13,712 bases of DNA from positions 1-13,712 of the forward strand of contig JAPKEI010000028.1 in NCBI GenBank assembly GCA_028872685.1, read 5' to 3'. Within the stretch, counting starts at the first letter, position 1; every line of letters starts with the position of its first letter. Positions 1 to 5,790 of this stretch are shown piece by piece. Made by a program: the position numbers and the translations under genes. The notes under the pieces are model-generated. The model was given only the letters and a program-made list of their open reading frames with translations, was not told the DNA's origin and did no database searches. The stretch is from Verrucomicrobiota bacterium. GTDB taxonomy: Bacteria > Verrucomicrobiota > Verrucomicrobiia > Limisphaerales > UBA1100.

Positions 1-2518
1 CAAAGGTTTCGGTCCCATCAAAGCCGAGGCTCTGCGGGCTCGCACCGTCCTTGAATTGCAACGGGAGCACGCCCATGCCCACAAGGTTGCTGCGGTGGAT
101 GCGCTCGAAGCTGGCGGCGACCACGGCGCGGACACCGAGGAGCAGCGTGCCTTTGGCGGCCCAATCGCGGCTGGAGCCGGTGCCGTATTCAGTACCGGCC
201 AACACAATGAGCGGAGTGCCGTTGGCGCGGTGGGCCATGGCGGCTTCGTGGATGCTCACGGTTTCGCCATCGAAGGTGGTGATGCCGCCTTCGGTGCCGG
301 GGACCATTTGGTTTTTGATGCGGACATTACCAAAGGTGCCGCGGGTCATAATGCGGTCATTGCCACGGCGGCTGCCGAAGCTGTTGAAGTCATTTTTCTC
401 AACACCGTTTTCCTGCAAAAATTTTCCGGCGGGCGAATCGGCCTTGATAGCACCGGCGGGTGAGATGTGGTCGGTGGTGACGCTGTCGCCAAATAGACCG
501 AGCACGCGCGCGCCTTCGATGGGCGTGATGTTGCCGGGCTCGAGGCTGAAGCTTTCAAAGAAAGGCGGCTCTTGGATGTAGGTGCTGTCGGCGTCCCATT
601 CGTAAAGGTCGCCGGTGTTGGCGGGGATTTCGTTCCACTTAGGATTTTGATTGGCGAAGTCGCTGTACAGTTTGCGGAAAATTTCTGGCTTAAGCGCGGC
701 TTGCATCACTTCGTTCACTTCCTCGAGCGAAGGCCAGAGGTCGTGCAGGAAAACGTCGTTTCCATCGGTGTCGGTGCCGAGGGCGTCGGTGGAGAGATTA
801 ATGTCCACGCGGCCGGCCAGCGCAAAGGCGACGACCAGTGGCGGGCTCATCAAAAAGTTGGCCTTGATGTTCTGGTGGATGCGCGCCTCGAAATTGCGGT
901 TGCCGCTGAGCACGCTGGCGGTAATGAGGTCGTTCTCGACAATGGCCGCCTCAATGGGCGCGGCGAGCGGGCCGCTGTTGCCAATGCAAGTGGTGCAGCC
1001 GTAGCCAACAAGATGAAAGCCGAGCGTATCAAAATACTGCTGTAAATCGGTGGCCTCAAGGTAATCGGTGACCACGCGCGAGCCGGGGCCGAGGGAGGTC
1101 TTCACGATGGGGTTGATGGTGAGGCCGCGCTCGACGGCTTTTTTGGCGAGCAACGCAGCGGCCAACATCACGCCGGGGTTGGAGGTGTTGGTGCAACTGG
1201 TGATGGCGGCGATGACAACGGTGCCGTGGCCTAGTTCTGTTTCGCCATCGTCATTAAGTGACACGGTGCTATCGGCCGCCTCCAGTGTGCCTGCTTCGCG
1301 CCCAAAACCACCGTCGGCCACAGGGCGGGTGTACATTTCGCTAAAAGCCTCTTTCATACGCGGAAGTTCGATGCGGTCCTGTGGGCGTTTGGGGCCGGCC
1401 ACGCTGCTGGTGACGGTACCGAGGTCGAGCGCAAGGTCCGTGGTGTAATCCACCTCGCCCGCTTTCGGGATGCCGAAGAGGCCCTGCGCGCGATAATAAT
1501 TTTCGTACTCCACGCAGTGTTCGTCCGTGCGGCCGGTGGCGCGGAGGTAGTTGACCGTCTCGGCGTCGATGGGAAAGTAGCCCATCGTCGCGCCGTATTC
1601 GGGTGCCATGTTGGCGATGGTAGCGCGGTCGGTAAGTGGCAGCTTCACCGCGCCGGGCCCATAAAATTCCACAAACTTGCCGACTACCTTAGCCGCGCGC
1701 AGCATCTCGGTGACTGTGAGCGCCAGGTCGGTAGCGGTGACGCCTTCAGCCAACTCGCCGGTCAGCTGCACGCCGACAACATCCGGCGTGAGAAAATAAA
1801 CCGGTTGTCCGAGCATCCCTGCCTCGGCCTCGATGCCGCCCACGCCCCAACCCACCACACCAAGGCCGTTGATCATCGTGGTGTGAGAGTCAGTACCGAC
1901 GAGCGTATCCGGATAATGCACGCCGCCTTTTTCGAGAATGCCTTGGGCGAGGAATTCCAAGTTTACTTGGTGGACGATACCAATTCCAGGAGGCACAACT
2001 TTGAAGGTGTCGAAGGCTTGCATGCCCCATTTGAGAAATTGATAACGCTCGCGGTTGCGAGTGAATTCCATCTCGAGATTCTTGTCCATCGCATCCGCGC
2101 TGCCGAAGAAATCCACCTGAACGGAGTGGTCGACCACGAGATCGACGGGCACGAGCGGCTCGATAAGCTTGGGCTCTTTGCCGAGGCGCGCCACGGCGCT
2201 GCGCATGGCGGCGAGGTCCACAAGCAACGGCACGCCGGTGAAATCCTGCAACACAATGCGCGACACGAGGAAAGGCACCTCCGCCGTACGTTCGGCATTC
2301 GGCTTCCACGCGGCGAGTTCGCGCACGTTTTCCTCGGTGACTTTTTTGCCATCCACATTACGAAGAACGGATTCGAGCACGATGCGCAAGCACACGGGGA
2401 GCCGGGAAATTTTACCAAGACCGGCGGCTTCGAGAGCAGGGAGGGAATAGAATTGGCCTTCGCTGTTGTTGCCGAGGTCGAAGGTTTTTAAGGAATCGAA
2501 ACTGTTGTGGGTGCTCAT
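1..2518 (-). CDS. acnA: Aconitate hydratase (aconitase A type), 3' end outside window
   Basis: This enzyme interconverts citrate and isocitrate through cis-aconitate in the TCA cycle, in the cytoplasm, using a [4Fe-4S] cluster. The frame is open from ATG at 2518 to base 1, giving 839 codons. The family is usually about 890 residues, so roughly 50 C-terminal residues are missing. Visible motifs are DSHTTMINGLGVVGWGVGG from residue 210, TSCTNTSN with Cys442, and GYGCTTCIGN with Cys508 and Cys511. The three cysteines match the cluster ligands of AcnA-type enzymes in spacing (66 and 3 residues). YGTGSSRDWAAKG of the swivelling domain 4 starts at residue 778. AcnA-type order (no N-terminal HEAT domain) excludes AcnB. 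No Shine-Dalgarno sequence precedes the ATG. The upstream MORN gene ends 64 bases away on the same strand with no clear terminator between, so read-through is possible. The identification is certain. Confidence 0.97.
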   Translation of the reverse strand, partial: MSTHNSFDSLKTFDLGNNSEGQFYSLPALEAAGLGKISRLPVCLRIVLESVLRNVDGKKVTEENVRELAAWKPNAERTAEVPFLVSRIVLQDFTGVPLLVDLAAMRSAVARLGKEPKLIEPLVPVDLVVDHSVQVDFFGSADAMDKNLEMEFTRNRERYQFLKWGMQAFDTFKVVPPGIGIVHQVNLEFLAQGILEKGGVHYPDTLVGTDSHTTMINGLGVVGWGVGGIEAEAGMLGQPVYFLTPDVVGVQLTGELAEGVTATDLALTVTEMLRAAKVVGKFVEFYGPGAVKLPLTDRATIANMAPEYGATMGYFPIDAETVNYLRATGRTDEHCVEYENYYRAQGLFGIPKAGEVDYTTDLALDLGTVTSSVAGPKRPQDRIELPRMKEAFSEMYTRPVADGGFGREAGTLEAADSTVSLNDDGETELGHGTVVIAAITSCTNTSNPGVMLAAALLAKKAVERGLTINPIVKTSLGPGSRVVTDYLEATDLQQYFDTLGFHLVGYGCTTCIGNSGPLAAPIEAAIVENDLITASVLSGNRNFEARIHQNIKANFLMSPPLVVAFALAGRVDINLSTDALGTDTDGNDVFLHDLWPSLEEVNEVMQAALKPEIFRKLYSDFANQNPKWNEIPANTGDLYEWDADSTYIQEPPFFESFSLEPGNITPIEGARVLGLFGDSVTTDHISPAGAIKADSPAGKFLQENGVEKNDFNSFGSRRGNDRIMTRGTFGNVRIKNQMVPGTEGGITTFDGETVSIHEAAMAHRANGTPLIVLAGTEYGTGSSRDWAAKGTLLLGVRAVVAASFERIHRSNLVGMGVLPLQFKDGASPQSLGFDGTETF

Positions 2519-2582
2519 CCGGTAAGCACAGCTTGCGGGAGAGTGCGGGGGGATGTCAAGACGAGGCAAGTGGAGCGAGGAG

Positions 2583-3416
2583 CTACTCAATCCAGATCTC
2601 GGCCACCTTGCCTTTTTTGAAACTGAAGATCACCGTGTCGTACATCTTATTATCGGTAGGATCCTGAATGCGGAGGCCTTTGTACGTCCAACGCCGATCG
2701 TTGGTGGCATCAGGATCACCGAACACCGTGCGGATCGTGCGGAGCGGTTTGTCGCGATAAATAAGGTCGATGCGATTGGATCCGCTGACGCGGTTCCACG
2801 CCATGCGCCGGCCCACGGTTTGTTGGCGCGCGCGTTGGGATGCGGCGTTGCGCGGCGTACCGTTTAGATTCCAGCCGGCCAATTGCTTGGGCATTCCCTC
2901 ACGCGCCCACTCGCGGCGCGCGACGAGGCTGCGATTCCGATAGATTTTTTCGCTGGCTAATTTGCCATCCGGCCACCAACCGCGCCACACGCCATTAGGA
3001 ATGCCGTTGTCGTAGTTTTCCTCAAAACTTTTTTTACCATTGGGCCACCAATCGATCGTGGGCCCGTGCAACACGCCCGCGCGATAGGTGGTGAGGTTTT
3101 GCATGCCGTCGCCTTTGTAGTAATACGTAGAATTTCCATCCAACTTGCCATCGCTGAAATGAAACACCGAGCGGGGCTTGCCGGTGTTGTACCAGAATTT
3201 AGTGGGGCCATGCTGTTTGCCGTTGCGATAACTGATTTCGTTGATGCGCGTGCCATCAAAATGTTTGCGCTCGGTCATGCCGGTGTAGGGCTGCTCCGCG
3301 TCGGCCAAATACCACAGGCCATCAGCTCGCCGTTGCAAGGCATCCTGCGCGGTGGCCATGCCTAGGCACACCCATGCAATGGCCAAAATTGGAGAAATGC
3401 GTTTCACCGTCCTCAC
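2583..3416 (-). CDS. Exported MORN-repeat protein with BamE-like C-terminal domain
   Basis: This is a 277-residue protein of unproven function. Residues 1-23 look like a signal peptide: a basic start (RTVKR), a hydrophobic core, then A-T-A before Gln24, so the protein is probably periplasmic or surface-exposed. Residues about 60-160 hold four MORN_2/YwqK-like repeats of about 24 residues, each with a Y..G..hGp...W/Y..GK pattern (for example YRNGKQHG, YRAGVLHG and YDNGIPNG). Residues about 205-277 carry VFGDPDAT, RRWTYKG and a terminal TVIFSFKKGKVAEIWIE, which resembles the strand pattern of SmpA/OmlA (BamE) domains. That second assignment is inference. The start is GTG at 3416, with AGG seven bases upstream; a second GTG at codon 4 is possible. 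The gene lies downstream of the peroxiredoxin terminator, so it needs its own promoter, and I saw no convincing one. YwqK is called an antitoxin in some databases, but nothing here supports a toxin partner. Confidence 0.85.
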   Translation of the reverse strand: MRTVKRISPILAIAWVCLGMATAQDALQRRADGLWYLADAEQPYTGMTERKHFDGTRINEISYRNGKQHGPTKFWYNTGKPRSVFHFSDGKLDGNSTYYYKGDGMQNLTTYRAGVLHGPTIDWWPNGKKSFEENYDNGIPNGVWRGWWPDGKLASEKIYRNRSLVARREWAREGMPKQLAGWNLNGTPRNAASQRARQQTVGRRMAWNRVSGSNRIDLIYRDKPLRTIRTVFGDPDATNDRRWTYKGLRIQDPTDNKMYDTVIFSFKKGKVAEIWIE

Positions 3417-3458
3417 TCGTTAACCTACTGCAAAACAACGCCAATTTCAAGCGGACAG

Positions 3459-3487
3459 AAAAAAACGGGAGGCCCGAAAGCCTCCCG
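3459..3487 (-). terminator. Rho-independent terminator of the peroxiredoxin gene
   Basis: Read on the minus strand, an 8-bp GC-rich stem (CGGGAGGC pairing with GCCTCCCG, 3466-3473 with 3480-3487) and a six-base loop are followed by seven T at 3465-3459. It begins 23 bases after the peroxiredoxin stop codon and separates that gene from the MORN gene. Confidence 0.9.
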
Positions 3488-3510
3488 CGCAATTGGTTTT
3501 TTCTTTTGGC

Positions 3511-4008
3511 CTAGTTGAGCTTGGCCAGAGTTTCCTTGATGGCTTCGAAGTTGGGCAGGTCGCCGGGCGAATCGGTTTGCTCGGCATATTGTACGGTGCC
3601 TTCTTTGTCGATGACGAATGCCGCACGCGCACTGGTAGCGCCAACGCCGATGAGGTCATCGAGCAGCACGCCGTAATCCTTGGCGGTTTGCTTGTTCAAA
3701 TCACTGACAAGTGTGATTTCAATGCCATCTTTTTCGGCCCATTGTTTTTGGGCGAAGGGGCTGTCAACGCTCACGGCGATGACCGCGGCATTAAGATCGT
3801 TGTACGCGCCGATGCCGGCGGTGAGGTCACACAACTCCGCGGTGCACACGCCCGTAAAGGCGAGTGGCACGAAGAGGAGCACGGTGTTTTTTTCGCCGTA
3901 ATTGGTGCTGAGCGTGACGTCGGTGAGACCGAAATCATTTTTCTCGCCGTCGGCGTTGCTGGATTTGAGGGTGAAATCAGGGGCTTTGGAGCCTACTTCA
4001 ATTGGCAT
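3511..4008 (-). CDS. Peroxiredoxin (AhpC/TSA family, AhpE-like)
   Basis: This is a thiol peroxidase of 165 residues, normal length for the family, reducing hydroperoxides in the cytoplasm; there is no signal peptide. The active-site segment VPLAFTGVCTAELC (residues 47-60) gives the peroxidatic Cys55 in the P..FT..C context and the usual Arg at 128 (TSARAAFVID). FPLAFTG-type wording is typical of AhpE-like 1-Cys enzymes. Cys60, however, sits five residues after Cys55, the position of the resolving cysteine in Bcp/PrxQ enzymes, so an intramolecular disulfide is possible. A reductant partner is not encoded nearby. The start is ATG at 4008 with no Shine-Dalgarno sequence. The gene is monocistronic: a strong promoter lies at 4053-4081 and a terminator follows the stop. 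The family call is firm; the subfamily is less so. Confidence 0.93.
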   Translation of the reverse strand: MPIEVGSKAPDFTLKSSNADGEKNDFGLTDVTLSTNYGEKNTVLLFVPLAFTGVCTAELCDLTAGIGAYNDLNAAVIAVSVDSPFAQKQWAEKDGIEITLVSDLNKQTAKDYGVLLDDLIGVGATSARAAFVIDKEGTVQYAEQTDSPGDLPNFEAIKETLAKLN

Positions 4009-4052
4009 AATCGTGTGTGGGTTGGGTGGATTGGAGGTTAATGTTGGGGCGC

Positions 4053-4081
4053 GTTATAAGTGTGCGGCAGCGGGGTGTCAA
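4053..4081 (-). promoter_or_regulatory. Sigma70-type promoter of the peroxiredoxin gene
   Basis: On the minus strand, TTGACA (4081-4076) is followed by a 17-base spacer and TATAAC (4058-4053), matching 11 of 12 consensus bases with ideal spacing. The start point would fall near 4046, giving a leader of about 38 bases before ATG 4008. The promoter lies in the 180-base gap shared with the divergent pseudopilin-like gene, for which I found no comparably good promoter. Confidence 0.75.
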
Positions 4082-4177
4082 ACCCGAATGGTAACAACAA
4101 AACCGTAACAATCGGTCGAGATTTACCGTCTGACTTTACGAAGGCGGGGGGGGTGATGTATCTTTCCCCAAGAAACT

Positions 4178-4181
4178 GGAG
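4178..4181 (+). promoter_or_regulatory. Ribosome binding site deciding the start of the first pseudopilin-like gene
   Basis: GGAG lies seven bases before ATG 4189. It favours that start over the in-frame ATGs at 4060 and 4156, and the chosen start gives a short charged prepilin leader. Confidence 0.6.
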
Positions 4182-4188
4182 CCGGCTA

Positions 4189-4935
4189 ATGAGGAAACCC
4201 CAACACGAAAACGCATTTACACTCATTGAGTTACTGGTCGTCATTGCCATTATTGGCATCCTTGCCTCGCTCCTGTTGCCGGTATTGGCGGGGGCCAAGA
4301 AAAAGGCGCGCACAATCAAGAGCGTTAGCAACCAAAAACAAATTGGCGCGGGTTACGTCGGCTATCTCGGCGATCACGATGGCTGGTTTCCCCGAGTAGC
4401 AGGACCGGCCAGCGTAGGCGGCAAACAGGGGGACAGCATGGGCAACAAAGGTAAACTTCCAAAACTCGTGGCCCGGCTTTACGGCGCCTCGGTGCCCGAG
4501 AATGAGCGGCCACTCAATGAGTACGTGGGCGACCCCAAAATTTTCCATGACCCTTCGGACATTGGCGGGGGCGTGTATGTCCTTCCCAGTTGCTGGGAAT
4601 CACTTGGCAACAGCTATCAACCGCAAGCAGCCGATGACATGTTTCGTGTGAAACGTGTGCTCGGTGAAAAAAGCGAGCCGGCCGAATCATACGAGGGCAC
4701 TTCCATGCACGAATCCGAACTCACCACGCACAATGCCGTTGATAAAAAAATTATCCAAGGCGACTGGAACTGGCCCTACGACCGCGAAGATGCGTGGCAC
4801 GGCGTGGAGGGTATTGGTCGACATGTAATGCTTTATGGAGATTTTCATGTGGAACAATTTGTTTTCCCCCCCACCTCCACGCTGCTCAAATGGCAGCTCC
4901 AGCCACCGCCCGACCCCGCCTTCACTTGGTGGTGA
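4189..4935 (+). CDS. Pseudopilin-like protein (type II secretion/type IV pilin N-terminus), copy 1
   Basis: This is a 248-residue protein with a class III prepilin signal: a nine-residue leader (MRKPQHENA), then FTLIELLVVIAIIGILASLLLPVL as the hydrophobic alpha1 helix with the conserved Glu5, then KKKAR. It should be processed by a prepilin peptidase and inserted in the inner membrane or a pseudopilus. The residue before the cleavage site is Ala instead of the usual Gly. The remainder is a globular exported domain with GYLGDHDGWFP, KIFHDP, TSMHESELT, GDWNWPYDREDAWH and MLYGDFHVEQ. The last motif resembles the ADGHV end of H-X9-DG/DUF1559-like proteins, which is inference. The frame is open back to 4060, but the SD at 4178 and the leader length support 4189. 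About two-thirds of residues are identical to the next gene. The specific role is unknown. Confidence 0.88.
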   Translation: MRKPQHENAFTLIELLVVIAIIGILASLLLPVLAGAKKKARTIKSVSNQKQIGAGYVGYLGDHDGWFPRVAGPASVGGKQGDSMGNKGKLPKLVARLYGASVPENERPLNEYVGDPKIFHDPSDIGGGVYVLPSCWESLGNSYQPQAADDMFRVKRVLGEKSEPAESYEGTSMHESELTTHNAVDKKIIQGDWNWPYDREDAWHGVEGIGRHVMLYGDFHVEQFVFPPTSTLLKWQLQPPPDPAFTWW

Positions 4936-4987
4936 ACCGACAAACAACTTTACTAAAAAAATAATTTAGATTACTTTGTCCCAAGAG

Positions 4988-4993
4988 AAGGAG
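4988..4993 (+). promoter_or_regulatory. Ribosome binding site deciding the start of the second pseudopilin-like gene
   Basis: AAGGAG lies six bases before ATG 5000, the strongest Shine-Dalgarno sequence in the window. It rules against the upstream in-frame TTG at 4976, which would place the SD inside the coding region. Confidence 0.8.
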
Positions 4994-4999
4994 AAGCCC

Positions 5000-5743
5000 A
5001 TGAAACTCAATAAACGCACATCCGGTTTCACGTTGATTGAATTACTTGTGGTGATTGCCATTATTGGCATTCTGGCCGCGATGCTGCTGCCCGTTCTGAC
5101 CCGTGCGAAGAAAAAAGCCCGCACCGTGAAGAGCATCAGCAACCAGAAACAAATCGGTGCCGGCTACACCGGTTACCTTGGCGACCATGACGGATGGTTC
5201 CCCACCGTATACGGCCCGGCCGGCCTCGGCGGAAAAACCGGCAACGGCATGGGCGGCAGCGGCCCCTTGCCCGCAATCGTGGTCAATTTATTCGGTGCCA
5301 AGGTGCCGGAAGCTGAGCGCCCCCTTAACAAATACGTAGGAAGCTCCAAGATATTTCATGACCCCGCCGACACCGGCAGCACCCTCTACAAAATGAGGAG
5401 CTGCTGGAATACTCTCGGCACCAGCTACCAACCTCAAGTAGCCGATGACCTCTTCCGCGTGCAGCGCGTGCTCGGCGAACGCAACGAAAAACCCGGCAGT
5501 TATGAAGCTACCTCCATGCACGAATCCGAACTCACTCAGTTTGCTGCCGTGGACAAAAAAATAATCCAAGGCGATTGGAACTGGCCCTACGACCGCGAAG
5601 ACGCTTGGCACAGCACCAAGGGTCTCGCCAAGCACATCATGCTTTACGGCGATATGCACGTGGAGCAATACATCTTTCCCACCACCGAGGAGATGGTCAA
5701 AATGTTCACCCAAACACCCGATCACGCCTTCAAGTGGTGGTAA
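5000..5743 (+). CDS. Pseudopilin-like protein (type II secretion/type IV pilin N-terminus), copy 2
   Basis: This is a 247-residue protein with leader MKLNKRTSG and cleavage expected before FTLIELLVVIAIIGILAAMLLPVL. Here the canonical Gly stands at -1 and Glu at +5. By hand alignment it is about 68% identical to the preceding protein, with no gap until the last 20 residues. The same blocks are kept: SNQKQIGAGY, GYLGDHDGWFP, KIFHDP, SYQPQ, TSMHESELT, GDWNWPYDREDAWH, MLYGDMHVEQ and a final -WW. Each protein has one cysteine, in SCW. The gene is 64 bases downstream of copy 1, in an AT-rich gap, and is followed by a terminator, so the two form a likely two-gene unit. No secretion ATPase, platform protein or peptidase gene lies in the window. 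The N-terminal assignment is firm; the function of the globular part is unknown. Confidence 0.9.
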   Translation: MKLNKRTSGFTLIELLVVIAIIGILAAMLLPVLTRAKKKARTVKSISNQKQIGAGYTGYLGDHDGWFPTVYGPAGLGGKTGNGMGGSGPLPAIVVNLFGAKVPEAERPLNKYVGSSKIFHDPADTGSTLYKMRSCWNTLGTSYQPQVADDLFRVQRVLGERNEKPGSYEATSMHESELTQFAAVDKKIIQGDWNWPYDREDAWHSTKGLAKHIMLYGDMHVEQYIFPTTEEMVKMFTQTPDHAFKWW

Positions 5744-5762
5744 ACTTCAGGCCGGAAGATTT

Positions 5763-5790
5763 GCAGGCGGGTTCAGCCTGCCTTTTTTTT
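5763..5790 (+). terminator. Rho-independent terminator after the pseudopilin-like pair
   Basis: A 6-bp stem GCAGGC/GCCTGC (5763-5768 and 5776-5781) with a seven-base loop is followed by C and eight T (5783-5790). It lies 19 bases after the stop of copy 2. Its 3' arm and T-run lie inside the last codons of the converging oxidoreductase gene, so coding and terminator sequence are shared. The minus strand has no T-run after the hairpin, so it should work in the plus direction only. Confidence 0.8.

Noticed and set aside
1517..2491. A 324-codon open frame on the plus strand
   Set aside because: It is antisense to the aconitase, whose motifs run through the whole region. The His- and Glu-rich translation matches no family and is a codon-bias shadow.
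2531..2559. A perfect TTGACA on the minus strand (2559-2554) before acnA
   Set aside because: No -10-like hexamer lies at 16-18 bases (17 bases gives GCAAGC), so it is not supported as a promoter.
2519..2582. An AAGC-TGT-GCTT hairpin between the MORN gene and acnA
   Set aside because: The stem is only four base pairs and has no T-run, so it is not a terminator.
2583..3416. A toxin-antitoxin role suggested by the YwqK-like repeats
   Set aside because: There is no toxin-like neighbour, and the protein has a signal peptide and an extra C-terminal domain.
4031..4060. A plus-strand TTGGAG-18-TATAAG as promoter of the first pseudopilin-like gene
   Set aside because: Its -10 is the complement of the stronger minus-strand -10, and the -35 matches only three of six bases.
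4936..4999. An AT-rich gap between the pseudopilin-like genes with TTTACT-17-TACTTT (4949-4977)
   Set aside because: Both hexamers match the consensus poorly, the leader would be only about 16 bases, and AT-rich gaps produce such matches by chance. A 5-bp CTAAA/TTTAG stem there is too weak for a terminator.
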